DNA of 64,000 bases, from NCBI RefSeq assembly GCF_000217815.1, contig NC_015707.1:496001-560000 (forward strand), given 5' to 3'. The notes under the pieces were generated by a model that had not been told where the DNA came from, did no database searches, and saw nothing but the letters and a program-made list of their open reading frames with translations. A program made the position numbers and the translations under genes. Shown one piece after another: positions 25,652 to 34,150 of this stretch (position 1 is its first letter; each line of letters starts with the position of its first letter). The stretch comes from Pseudothermotoga thermarum DSM 5069. Lineage in GTDB: Bacteria > Thermotogota > Thermotogae > Thermotogales > DSM-5069.

Positions 25652-27269
25652 GTCTGTCTTTGCCAGATTTTTTAGCCACTTGCAAAGCTTTTAAAGCTTC
25701 TTTGATCAGTTTTTCATAATCGTTGCCGTGTTCTGGATACACTGCTATACCAGCACTTGCGGTGATCCTTATTCCTTCTGGCAGTTGAATTTGCCTTATT
25801 TCATCGAGTATTCTGTGAGTTATCTCAATCGCTTTTGATTTTGAAACATCTTTTATGAGAATGGCAAATTCTTCGCCACCGAATCTTGCGACGTAATCGG
25901 ATTTTCTTGTTCTGGTTCTGAGTACATCTGCCACCTTTTCTATCACCTTATCCCCAATTTCATGCCCGTACTTTAAATTTATCTTGCTCAGGTCGTCTAT
26001 GTCTATTATTACGTTTGCAAACTCTCTGCCAAATTTAATATGCTGCTCTAGCAAACCGAGAAATGCAGAATGCGTCAACAAAAAGGTGTGAGGATCTCTA
26101 GATGCTCTAAAAACAAGGGGCTGATAGCTTTGCGATCTTTCCAAAAGTTTGTAAACTTGCTCGGCCAAAAGCTCTAAAATTTGAACATCTTCAACTGATG
26201 GACGTTTCCCGTTGAAAGGTGCGTCCACCGAGATGTAGCCAACGATTTCTCCCTCTGGGTTGTAAATTGGCACAAGGAGTAAGTCTTCTGGAAGCCAATT
26301 TTGTGCATTCGAATGGTTTACTTTGTTTTTGTTCAAAAGGGTCAAAGTGTATTCAACAGGAAATTCCACCGTTCCTTGTGGGACAAAGTAAGAATTGCTC
26401 AATTTGAACCTTTCTTGGGCAAATCTGTAAAAGTTTTCAATCGGTGGTGGGAATTTTTTCAACCTGTCGAATTCCTCGGGATTTAAACCATGGTGCGCCA
26501 ATCTTAAAATCTTTCCACTACTTCGATCGAATACGTTTATCAAAACATATTTGAAACCACCAATAACTGATATCGCTTCGGCAAGCTTGTACAAAGATTC
26601 CTCAACGGTTGCCTTTTGCGAGATGGTGTTTACAACGTCTATCACCATCGCAAGCTTTTTACGGATCAAATCGGTCCTTTCCTTTTCAAGCAAATACCTT
26701 TGCCAAATGGATTCGTAATCCTGAACCAAAAGGTAGATGAAAAACACCATTGGATTGAGAACAATAGGTAAAAAGGCATCTGATAAGACAACGTGCAATA
26801 GATTCTCTGTGAAAAGCACCAAGTAGGCTAAGTTGACCAAGGCGACAATTTTCAGCGATTTTTTCGATTTGATCAAGAAAGTGGTTTCAAAAACCGCAGG
26901 TACAAAGGCAAAGACAGCGGCTGCGAAAACGGCTTTATCAAAGATGATCCCGTGGGTAACAACCAAAAATCCACTGATCCAAAAGACCCTCGCTGCGTTG
27001 ATTAACCTTTCCTTCACACCGTGATTCCTTAAGCTGAAAATTATTCCAACTGCCACGGCGAGCGGAGTTGTTTGTAACCTTCCAAGAACCAGAGAAATTG
27101 AAAGCAGTAAGGCCATTGGAAAATACTCGGAATGCCTCAAAATCGAAAAGAGCAAAAAGGCATAGGCGAACAAAAGCAGGTCCAATCTATCAAATCTGAT
27201 TGGAAACAGGAACATTATTGTGGCAATTGAAAGCAAAATATCAAGGAAAATCAAAAGTCTTTTGCCCAT
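25638..27269 (-). CDS. Membrane GAF-GGDEF diguanylate cyclase
   Basis: 543 residues. About six membrane segments in residues 5-185, a helical linker, a GAF-like domain at about 215-360 (SLYKLAEAISVIGGFKYVLINVFD ... LVPIYNPEGEIVGYISVDAP) and a C-terminal GGDEF domain with ARFGGEEFAILI, where GGEEF is a catalytically competent variant, preceded by the RxxD product-inhibition site (RKSD five residues upstream). It should make cyclic-di-GMP from two GTP. ATG 27269 overlaps the end of the upstream Gfo/Idh gene by 19 bp; its 3' end overlaps the convergent YhaN-like gene by 14 bp. Confidence 0.93.
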   Translation of the reverse strand: MGKRLLIFLDILLSIATIMFLFPIRFDRLDLLLFAYAFLLFSILRHSEYFPMALLLSISLVLGRLQTTPLAVAVGIIFSLRNHGVKERLINAARVFWISGFLVVTHGIIFDKAVFAAAVFAFVPAVFETTFLIKSKKSLKIVALVNLAYLVLFTENLLHVVLSDAFLPIVLNPMVFFIYLLVQDYESIWQRYLLEKERTDLIRKKLAMVIDVVNTISQKATVEESLYKLAEAISVIGGFKYVLINVFDRSSGKILRLAHHGLNPEEFDRLKKFPPPIENFYRFAQERFKLSNSYFVPQGTVEFPVEYTLTLLNKNKVNHSNAQNWLPEDLLLVPIYNPEGEIVGYISVDAPFNGKRPSVEDVQILELLAEQVYKLLERSQSYQPLVFRASRDPHTFLLTHSAFLGLLEQHIKFGREFANVIIDIDDLSKINLKYGHEIGDKVIEKVADVLRTRTRKSDYVARFGGEEFAILIKDVSKSKAIEITHRILDEIRQIQLPEGIRITASAGIAVYPEHGNDYEKLIKEALKALQVAKKSGKDRLMVF

Positions 27270-28342
27270 AGCACTCCTTTCATTTGATCTGTCGAAAAAT
27301 TCACCGGGAATTCAACCCATTTGTTTTCCAAAGCAGACTTGTAAATGCCAAGCACAATTTCGACGGCTTTTCTTCCCTCTTCTCCGTTTACCAAAGGTTC
27401 TCTACCTTCTATTATAGAAAGACAAAAATCCCTGTACAAAGGTATGTGACCTTTGCCGTAAACTGTGTCTGGATCGGGTAAATTCATAAATGGATGCCCT
27501 TCTTCGCCGACAAACCTCCAAGCTTCAACTCGGTTTACGGCTAGCCCTCCTATTTTCACCGTGCCAAACTCACCGAAGATTGCCAAAGATTCCTCAAGAT
27601 TTTTATCGAAAACGTTCGAAGTTCCTTCTATTATACCCACGGCTCCCGATTCAAACTCGACAATTCCAACACCGAAATCTTCGGCCTCTATGTAAGGATG
27701 GTTGAAGTTCTTTATCAAAGCAAAAACCTTTTTTGGCTTTCCACCAAGCATCCATTGAAGCAAGTCTATACCGTGGGTAGACTGGTTCATCAAAACTCCA
27801 CCATCCTGTTCCCATGTTCCGCGCCACGGCGCTTGTTGGTAATACTCTTTGTTTCTGTTCCAACGAACGCTTATGGTGCCGTAGAAAATCCTACCGAATT
27901 GTCCTGTTTCTATTTTCTTTCGAAGCTCTTGGATTGGAGGATTAAAACGGTTTTGAAAACACACACCTAACTTAAGATTCTTTCTTTTTGAAAGTTCGAT
28001 CATATGATTCATGTGATCTGTACTCAAAGCCATCGGTTTTTCAACCAAAACGTTTTTGGAATGTTCCATTGCCTCAATTGATATTTCATAGTGTGAACCA
28101 CTTGGTGTTGCTATCGCTACAAAGTCGATGTCTTCCCGTTTTAAAAGTTTTCTAAAGTCGGTGTAGACTTCCGGTTTGTATCCAAGGGTTTTTTCAACTT
28201 TTTCCGCTGCGATTTCGGCTCTTTGGGGAATCAAGTCGCAGCAGGCGACAAGTTTTACCAAATCTTTGTTTTCAAAGATTGCTTCAAGATGCTTTGAAGA
28301 AATCCTACCACAACCTATCAGAGCCATTCTCAGTTTTGACAA
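27251..28342 (-). CDS. Gfo/Idh/MocA-family NAD(P)-dependent oxidoreductase
   Basis: 363 residues: Rossmann start MALIGCGRISSKHLEAI, then VAIATPSGSHYEISIEAMEHSKNVLVEKPMAL with the catalytic EKP motif, and the C-terminal beta-sheet substrate domain (GTISVRWNRNKEYYQ APWRGTWEQDGGVLMNQSTHGIDLLQWMLG) with the D-GG-L-N-xxx-H-xxD pattern of sugar-nucleotide 3-oxidases such as WbpB/WlbA. Placed directly after a UDP-GlcNAc 2-epimerase gene, so a role in modified UDP-sugar synthesis for envelope glycans is plausible (inference). TTG start 28342, 8 nt after AAGGAGG. Confidence 0.9.
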   Translation of the reverse strand: MSKLRMALIGCGRISSKHLEAIFENKDLVKLVACCDLIPQRAEIAAEKVEKTLGYKPEVYTDFRKLLKREDIDFVAIATPSGSHYEISIEAMEHSKNVLVEKPMALSTDHMNHMIELSKRKNLKLGVCFQNRFNPPIQELRKKIETGQFGRIFYGTISVRWNRNKEYYQQAPWRGTWEQDGGVLMNQSTHGIDLLQWMLGGKPKKVFALIKNFNHPYIEAEDFGVGIVEFESGAVGIIEGTSNVFDKNLEESLAIFGEFGTVKIGGLAVNRVEAWRFVGEEGHPFMNLPDPDTVYGKGHIPLYRDFCLSIIEGREPLVNGEEGRKAVEIVLGIYKSALENKWVEFPVNFSTDQMKGVLWAKDF

Positions 28343-28343
28343 T

Positions 28344-29435
28344 TCATATTCCTCCTTTTTGAAGCTTTTGCTTGACTATTTCGTAAATTCTTTGGGAAGC
28401 CTTTCCATCTCCAAAAGGATTCGATACTTTTTCAAGCTTTTTGGAACATGCTTCCTTTAAAGCTTTGTAAATCGAAAGTTCGCAAGTTCCTGCAAGAATT
28501 CCAAGACCATGTTGAACAAGTTCTGGCCTTTCGGTGGTTTCTCTTGCAACTACAACGAATTTTCCAAAAGAAGGAGCTTCTTCTTGTATGCCTCCTGAAT
28601 CGGTTATGATGAATTTTGCTCCGTCCAAGAGCGCAAGGAAATGTGTGTAATCAACAGGTTCTAAAAGGACAAAGTTTGGCTGGCCATCCAGTTCTTGCTT
28701 TACTATTTCTCTCACCTTGGGATTTTTGTGAACGGGGAAGACCGCTTTCAAACCGCTTTCTTCCACAAAACGTTTGATCCCCTTTAGAATTGATCTCATT
28801 CTTTCTCCAATGTTTTCACGCCTGTGAAGTGTGATTAAAAAGTATTCAACTTCATCGATCAGTTCTTTTCGAAGTTTTTCAAGATCAACGGAGTTTTTGA
28901 TTATTTCCAATGCATCGATCACAGTATTTCCAACCACATAAATTCTGCTTTCTTCAATTCCTTCTTTTGTCAAATTTTCCTTTGCGACAGCAGTCGGTGC
29001 AAAAAGATATTCAGCCATGATATCGATCAAGCGCCTGTTCAGTTCCTCGGGGAAAGGATCGTAAAGGTTGTGAGTCCTCAAACCAGCTTCTATATGCGCA
29101 ACAGGTATGGAAAGGTGAAAAGCACAAAGCGCACTTGCAAAAGCCGTTGTTGTATCGCCTTGGACGAAAACTAAATCGGGTTTCTCTTTTTCCAGTATCT
29201 GTTCAAGTTCAGTTACAACCCTAGAAACAACGTAGTTTAAAGATTGGTTTTGTACCATTATGTTCATATCGTAATCAGGCGTTATTTTGAAAACGCGGGT
29301 CATCATGTCCATCATTTCTCTGTGCTGAGCGGTTGCAATGACCAGAGCGTTCTCGTTCATCTTTTTGAAGTGAAGATAAACTGGGGCGACCTTTATAACT
29401 TCAGGTCGTGTACCAAATACAAAAGCTACCTTCAC
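28344..29435 (-). CDS. wecB: UDP-N-acetylglucosamine 2-epimerase (non-hydrolysing)
   Basis: Interconverts UDP-GlcNAc and UDP-ManNAc. 363 residues, the normal size, with MKVAFVFGTRPEVIKVAPVY, QHREMMDMM, VQGDTTTAFASALCAFHLSIPVAHIEAGLRTH, FPEELNRRLID, ITLHRRENIG, FVLLEPVDYTHFLALL and ITDSGGIQEEAPSFGK, which together hold the two Asp, Glu and His residues of the active site. GTG start at 29435 overlaps the stop of the upstream gene; only 1 bp separates it from the oxidoreductase. Confidence 0.95.
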   Translation of the reverse strand: MKVAFVFGTRPEVIKVAPVYLHFKKMNENALVIATAQHREMMDMMTRVFKITPDYDMNIMVQNQSLNYVVSRVVTELEQILEKEKPDLVFVQGDTTTAFASALCAFHLSIPVAHIEAGLRTHNLYDPFPEELNRRLIDIMAEYLFAPTAVAKENLTKEGIEESRIYVVGNTVIDALEIIKNSVDLEKLRKELIDEVEYFLITLHRRENIGERMRSILKGIKRFVEESGLKAVFPVHKNPKVREIVKQELDGQPNFVLLEPVDYTHFLALLDGAKFIITDSGGIQEEAPSFGKFVVVARETTERPELVQHGLGILAGTCELSIYKALKEACSKKLEKVSNPFGDGKASQRIYEIVKQKLQKGGI

Positions 29436-29917
29436 TTTGTTTCCACTCTCCTTGTGTTGCCTTCTGAATCTATTACGACGCGCAGCATTAAATCTTGAAC
29501 CTCAATTTCCCTCACCGCTTTGTCCTGAAGATCTGCGTAGGCAATTGTTCTATTTGACAATACCTCAATGTTCGATACGGGCGCAAACATTATCCTCGCA
29601 AATCTTTTAAAGTAGTGGTTACTTACCACTGGTACATCCGAAACAACTGCGACGGCGCCAAACAGAAAGATTTTCTCCAAGAAAGGCTCAAAACTTTCCT
29701 CAAAAACAACTCCCAACTTGTTTGGGGTTATACTCCCGAAGACAACTATTTCTCCCATGATGAATTCAGGTATTAATCCTTCTGCCTTTTCGTAAAAAAT
29801 AATCCTTTCAAAGGCTTCTCGGCTTATCAAAATCATCCTCCCAGTGTATTTCACGATGTCCTTTACGGTTAACTTCCTTGCCACGTTCAAGGACAATGGA
29901 TATCTTATGACCAACAT
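29432..29917 (-). CDS. Small protein resembling the fumarase/tartrate dehydratase beta subunit (161 aa)
   Basis: ATG 29917 is chosen for the GAGAGG ribosome site. LSLNVARKLTVKDIVKYTGRMILISREAFERI is reminiscent of the LPLxxExIRKLKxGDxVxLTGxxxTARDAAHKR start of class I fumarase beta domains, and GEIVVFGSITPNK of their second strand, but the diagnostic TTSxRMD region is absent, so fumarase activity is doubtful. No alpha-subunit gene is adjacent. It may be a degenerate or repurposed member. Lies between a site-2-protease-like gene and wecB in a minus-strand operon. Confidence 0.55.
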   Translation of the reverse strand: MLVIRYPLSLNVARKLTVKDIVKYTGRMILISREAFERIIFYEKAEGLIPEFIMGEIVVFGSITPNKLGVVFEESFEPFLEKIFLFGAVAVVSDVPVVSNHYFKRFARIMFAPVSNIEVLSNRTIAYADLQDKAVREIEVQDLMLRVVIDSEGNTRRVETK

Positions 29918-29928
29918 CGAACCTCTCC

Positions 29929-30576
29929 CTATCCAAGGATTCTTGAAACCAACATTTCGATGAAAGACACGAATGGATCCATAACCATTGGCATTATCCA
30001 CAGCACGACGAGGGCAAGCATGAACAAAGTTCCATAAACTTCGTATTTCAAATACCATTCTGTGTAATTTGGTGGAAGTAAAGCACCGAGTATTCTTGAA
30101 CCATCAAGAGGTGGAATTGGAAAAAGAGAAAACAAAGCGTAGGTAAGGCTGTACTTGGTTGCTTTCCTAAAAACTAAAAAGGCAAAGGAGTTGTTATCAA
30201 AAAAACGTGCAACAAAACCAAAACAAATAAAGCAAAGAACACCAACGATTGGACCAAGCAATGAAACAAAAAGAAAAGCCTTTCTACCGTTTTTCAAGTT
30301 CCAAGGTCTTATCGGTACAGGTCTTGACCATCCAAAATCAAAGAGTATAAATGTAACGGTTCCAACAGGATCAAGATGAACCAAAGGATTTAAAGAAATT
30401 CTTCCAACTTTTTTAGGGGTTGGATCGCCCAAAAGATATCCAACGTACGCTTTGATGTATTCACGCGGTGTTACAACAATAAGAACGGCTATAAAACCAC
30501 TTAAAAGCATTTCAACAAGTTTTACAAGAGACTTATAAGGTATCAATTCAAAACACCTCAAAAGTGATTTTATCAT
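29929..30576 (-). CDS. Site-2-protease (M50) homologue lacking the HExxH zinc motif
   Basis: 215 residues from ATG 30576, with four to five membrane segments. The protein follows the bacterial S2P layout closely: AYVGYLLGDPTPKKVGRISLNPLVHLDPVGT is the family's helix-loop with NPxxHLDPxGT, and LFPIPPLDGSRIL is the third-ligand region. But where active members have HExxHAYVAxxLGD, this one has R38-E39-Y-I-K42: both zinc-binding His are replaced. It is therefore probably a non-proteolytic pseudoprotease. No strong ribosome site is seen for this start; a TTG 21 bp upstream would add seven residues. Confidence 0.82.
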   Translation of the reverse strand: MIKSLLRCFELIPYKSLVKLVEMLLSGFIAVLIVVTPREYIKAYVGYLLGDPTPKKVGRISLNPLVHLDPVGTVTFILFDFGWSRPVPIRPWNLKNGRKAFLFVSLLGPIVGVLCFICFGFVARFFDNNSFAFLVFRKATKYSLTYALFSLFPIPPLDGSRILGALLPPNYTEWYLKYEVYGTLFMLALVVLWIMPMVMDPFVSFIEMLVSRILG

Positions 30577-30634
30577 AGCGCTTTTGATAAGGTACAAACT
30601 TTTTGATGTATCATCGATTCAGGAGGAGTTTGGC

Positions 30635-31627
30635 TTGCTCGCTTTCGAACAAAAGGAAGTTTTTTCTTTCACAAGCGGTTATATCCTCAAAGGAAAAAAC
30701 TTCAGAACGTCGATCGTAAGATATCCCACGTTTTATCCAAAACCTTTGGCAGGGACTGAAACGATGGAACTTTACTTGTTTCAACCTAGAGAAAAGCCGG
30801 TTGGAACCGTTGTATTACTTCACGGTCTTGGAACCTTGAACATCCCATTTTTGATGTGGATGAGCATTCACATGGCGAGCGCTGGTGTGAACGTCATCTT
30901 TCCGATTCTGCCTGGGAACTTTACAAGGACGATTCACAAGTCCACAAGCGGTCGTGATTATTTCTCAACTGACTTGGAAAAGATGAAAACTTTGTGGGAA
31001 ACGGCGGTTGTCGATGTACTCAGTGTTGTGGAACTGGCAAAGCAACAAGGTTGGTGGCATGAAAACAGCTGTTTGGTTGGATATTGCCTCGGTGGTATGA
31101 TCGCTGTTATTGTCAGTGCGAAATCACAGGATTTCAAGAAAACGATACTCATAACCGCTGGAGGGGATATAGCAACGCTTATGTGGTACTCTCCAACTCT
31201 TGCATACTTTAGGAGAGATGTTAAAAAAGTATCCATATTGGAAAGTGAGGTTGCGGATAAGAACACTTTTTTGAAAATTTATGCGGAAGATATCAAGAAA
31301 TTGTCTCAGTTTCAAAGTGTTGAAGAACTTTTGAATTCGGATGTACATCCACTTCTAAAGATAGATCCAATAGCTTATGCCAAGTTCATCGATAAAAGTA
31401 ATGTTGTTTTCGTTGAAGCGTTGTTTGACAAAGCCCTTCCACGTCAAACCAGAAGAGTTCTTTGGGAGGCTCTTGGCAAACCCAAAAGGTACTTGATCCC
31501 ATCTGGACATGTAACCTGGCTTCCTTTTCAATATTTTCTCGGTAACTTGATATTGAAGGAGATGAACATCAAGGACCTCAAGAGAAGGTTGAAACTACTT
31601 GAAAAACCAAAGGTTGAAGAAAAATGA
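30635..31627 (+). CDS. Alpha/beta-hydrolase-fold protein with Cys nucleophile motif
   Basis: 330 residues from TTG 30635, six nt after AGGAGGAG. Alpha/beta hydrolase layout: VVLLHGLGTLNIPFLMWM (oxyanion HG), then the nucleophile elbow VGYCLGGMIAVI with Cys in place of Ser as in PHA synthases and dienelactone hydrolases, and a C-terminal SGHVTWL with the catalytic His. The acid is probably in the region EALFDKALPRQ. No signal peptide. Substrate unknown. Transcribed divergently from the S2P homologue and convergently to the methionine operon. Confidence 0.82.
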   Translation: MLAFEQKEVFSFTSGYILKGKNFRTSIVRYPTFYPKPLAGTETMELYLFQPREKPVGTVVLLHGLGTLNIPFLMWMSIHMASAGVNVIFPILPGNFTRTIHKSTSGRDYFSTDLEKMKTLWETAVVDVLSVVELAKQQGWWHENSCLVGYCLGGMIAVIVSAKSQDFKKTILITAGGDIATLMWYSPTLAYFRRDVKKVSILESEVADKNTFLKIYAEDIKKLSQFQSVEELLNSDVHPLLKIDPIAYAKFIDKSNVVFVEALFDKALPRQTRRVLWEALGKPKRYLIPSGHVTWLPFQYFLGNLILKEMNIKDLKRRLKLLEKPKVEEK

Positions 31628-31631
31628 ATGT

Positions 31632-32156
31632 TCATCTGTTTGGCAAAAGAAAATAAGGAAGTTCTCCGATGCCAAGTTTAAGCTCTTTTCTGACCTTTTC
31701 CGGTTCTTCGTTCAACATTTCAAAGTAATATCCTTCTATGTTTATCCCCCAAATTTTTTCATGTGGTGAGTAAAAATAAATTGGTTTTGAAGATGTGTAA
31801 ACCACGTTGACACCCTCACTCGACGTTCGTTTCAGCTTGTATTGATCTTTATCTCTTTCCACGATGTATGTAACCTTCTTTGGTTCTTTCTGTCCCTGGA
31901 CTATCTCAAAAAAGCTCAATCTCATACCATCTGGAGAAATCGTTGCAGGTGACACCGCATGCCACCAAAAGTCCATTCGAAGGTAATCAACCGCCATGAA
32001 AAAATCAATCTCTTTGTTCACTCTATCAATGGTTCTTTTGGAACTTAGCAAAACGAATTGAAGTAGCTCATAAAGCATGCTTGCAAAGATTATACTTATA
32101 AGAAGGTAGAACAAAGTCTCGATTAAAATAACTCCCCCACGGCTTTCTTTTTTCAT
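31632..32156 (-). CDS. Type IV pilin-like pseudopilin (orphan)
   Basis: 174 residues. Starts MKKESRGG followed by VILIETLFYLLISIIFASMLYELL: a prepilin-peptidase site (GG before V) with Glu at position +5 and a 20-residue hydrophobic helix, the class III/type IV pilin signature. The globular part is about 140 residues, similar in size to the GspJ/ComGF type of minor pseudopilin. ATG 32156. It lies 8 bp after asd as the last gene of the methionine operon; no other pilus gene is present, so its partners are elsewhere. Confidence 0.8.
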   Translation of the reverse strand: MKKESRGGVILIETLFYLLISIIFASMLYELLQFVLLSSKRTIDRVNKEIDFFMAVDYLRMDFWWHAVSPATISPDGMRLSFFEIVQGQKEPKKVTYIVERDKDQYKLKRTSSEGVNVVYTSSKPIYFYSPHEKIWGINIEGYYFEMLNEEPEKVRKELKLGIGELPYFLLPNR

Positions 32157-32164
32157 ATGACAAA

Positions 32165-33187
32165 TTATTCGTACAAATGCTTGTAAGCTTCTGCGTTGAG
32201 TATAGCACAGCCGGCTGCGCCTCTTATGGTGTTGTGCACCAAAGCTAGGAACCTAAACTTTCTTTCGTTTATTTGAACTATTCTTCCAACGCTGACGCTC
32301 ATACCGTTTCCGAGGTTTCTGTGAAGCTTTGGCTGCGGTACATCCACTCCTTCAAGGTAAATCAAAGGTTTTTCAGGAGCTGTTGGAAGGTTCATGTGTT
32401 TTATTGGATTGAATTCTTCGAAAGCTTTTATTATTTTCTCGGTAGAAGCTTTAAGACTTGTTTCAACAAAAACGGACAACAAATGTCCATCTTGCACCGG
32501 CACCCTGTTGCACTGCGCAACGATGTCAAATTTGGCGTATTCTATTTTGTTTTCAACCACCTTTCCAAGTATTTTCTTTGGTTCAATCATCATCTTTTCC
32601 TCTTCGTTTTTTATGAAAGGTATAACGTTGTCCAGAATATCGAGCGAAGCCACTCCCGGATAGCCTGCACCAGATATGGCTTGCATTGTGACAACGGTGA
32701 CAGATTCTATCCCAAAGTTGTCCATAATTGGCTTTAAAGCCATCACAAGTCCTATCGTCGAGCAATTTGGATTTGTGACCAATTTTCCAGGTCCTTTTTG
32801 ATGCTTGACGAGTTCAAGGTGATCCAAGTTAACCTCCGGTACGACGAGCGGCACATCTTCATCCAACCTGTGACTTGCGGCGTTTGAAAAGATCGTGTAT
32901 CCGGCTTTTCGAAATTCATCTTCTATTGGACCAGCAACATCGGATGGTAAAGCCGAAAAGACGTAGTCGCAATCAATGTCTGGTTTACAAGGTCTTACGA
33001 CCATTTCGGCTATTTTGGATGGTATCGGTATGTCCAGTTTCCAGCGAGCCGCTTGAGCATACTTAAGACCTGCGGAGTTATCTGAAGCGCAAAGTGCAAC
33101 TATTTCAAAATAGGGATGGTTTTGCAAAAGTTGTATAAACCTTTGCCCCACCAGACCGGTGGCTCCAAGGATGGCAACTTTTTTCAC
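32165..33187 (-). CDS. asd: Aspartate-semialdehyde dehydrogenase
   Basis: Reduces aspartyl phosphate to aspartate semialdehyde with NADPH. 340 residues: VAILGATGLVGQRFIQLL at the N-terminus, catalytic Cys in NPNCSTIG, the substrate loop ISGAGYPGVAS and the VPVQDGHLLSVFVE His region; the length and ending (RGAAGCAILNAE) fit the archaeal/fungal-type Asd. GTG 33187 is 8 nt after GGAGG; a TTG two codons upstream would lie almost on the ribosome site. In this operon the product can feed threonine/lysine or, with the DUF39 protein encoded upstream, homocysteine directly. Confidence 0.95.
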   Translation of the reverse strand: MKKVAILGATGLVGQRFIQLLQNHPYFEIVALCASDNSAGLKYAQAARWKLDIPIPSKIAEMVVRPCKPDIDCDYVFSALPSDVAGPIEDEFRKAGYTIFSNAASHRLDEDVPLVVPEVNLDHLELVKHQKGPGKLVTNPNCSTIGLVMALKPIMDNFGIESVTVVTMQAISGAGYPGVASLDILDNVIPFIKNEEEKMMIEPKKILGKVVENKIEYAKFDIVAQCNRVPVQDGHLLSVFVETSLKASTEKIIKAFEEFNPIKHMNLPTAPEKPLIYLEGVDVPQPKLHRNLGNGMSVSVGRIVQINERKFRFLALVHNTIRGAAGCAILNAEAYKHLYE

Positions 33188-33189
33188 TC

Positions 33190-34146
33190 TCAATCCCTCC
33201 TTCTTTCTTTTCCATATACGGCTTCAAGCAAAGCCCTAGAAGATTGTCCTCTTCCCATGGTGAAAATGTGAATGCCAGGAACCCCATAGCTGAGCAACTT
33301 TTCAACTAAAGAAGCCATGTATTTTGTGCCTATCAAAAACTCTTCCTTCGGTGTTTTGGCTTCCTGCATTTTTTGAACAAAATCATTTGGAATGGTGACG
33401 AAGAACTTCCTTGGAATTTGGTAGATGGATTTTAAGCTGACGATCGGCTTTATCCCGGGTATTATGGGTATGTTTATTCCCATTTCTTTCGTCATTTCGA
33501 TGAATCTTTTGTATACTTCAAAATCAAAAACCATTTGGGTGATTGCGTATTGAGCACCTGCCTCAAATTTTTCTTTGAAATGCCTTAAGTCTTCCTCAAG
33601 GTTCGGTGCTTCGTAATGTTTTTCAGGATAGGCGGCTACTCCAATGCAAAAATCCGTTTTAAATCCTTCTTCACCCGGTAATACCGATTCTCCTTTGTTC
33701 ATCCTTGCTATTTGCTGAACCAGTTCCACGGCGTATTTGTAGCTCGATTGATCTGGCTGGATGTTCCTGTTTTCGTATTCGCCCCTGATGACAAAGACAT
33801 TCTCAACTCCTATTAGTTGAAGATCTATGAGAAGCTCTTCTATTTGATACTTGTTCATTCCATAGCATATTACATGTGGAACAACGTCTATCCCATATCT
33901 TTTCATCAACGCGGCTGTCAATCCAACGGTTCCAGGTCTTTTTACTTTGGGAACCTTCACTATACCCTCTGGGGTCTCCACGTAGGTGACTTCTGCTGCG
34001 TGCCTGGTCACGTTTATGAAATCGATATCGAAATCCAAAAGGTTATCTATCACTTGGTATATTTCCTCAACGTTTTGTCCCCTACTTGGTGGAAGGACTT
34101 CTATCGATAGTATTCTTTTTTGCTTTATTTTTTCTACTACCTTCAT
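33190..34146 (-). CDS. metF: 5,10-methylenetetrahydrofolate reductase
   Basis: Makes 5-methyl-tetrahydrofolate for MetH. 318 residues from ATG 34146, in the range for bacterial MetF. LSIEVLPPSRGQN carries the catalytic Glu at the start of the barrel; also visible are INVTRHAAEVTYVETPEG, GVENVFVIRGEY (FAD region), FCIGVAAYPEKHYEAP and AGAQYAITQMVFDFEVYKRF. GTG 34161 in frame would add five residues and overlap the preceding stop; neither start has an ideal ribosome site. Sits between UPF0280 and asd. Confidence 0.93.
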   Translation of the reverse strand: MKVVEKIKQKRILSIEVLPPSRGQNVEEIYQVIDNLLDFDIDFINVTRHAAEVTYVETPEGIVKVPKVKRPGTVGLTAALMKRYGIDVVPHVICYGMNKYQIEELLIDLQLIGVENVFVIRGEYENRNIQPDQSSYKYAVELVQQIARMNKGESVLPGEEGFKTDFCIGVAAYPEKHYEAPNLEEDLRHFKEKFEAGAQYAITQMVFDFEVYKRFIEMTKEMGINIPIIPGIKPIVSLKSIYQIPRKFFVTIPNDFVQKMQEAKTPKEEFLIGTKYMASLVEKLLSYGVPGIHIFTMGRGQSSRALLEAVYGKERRRD

Positions 34147-34150
34147 CTGT

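Noticed and set aside
30584-30614. TTGATA and TATCAT before the alpha/beta hydrolase
   Set aside because: The spacer is 19 nt, outside the usual range, and the elements overlap the divergent gene start.
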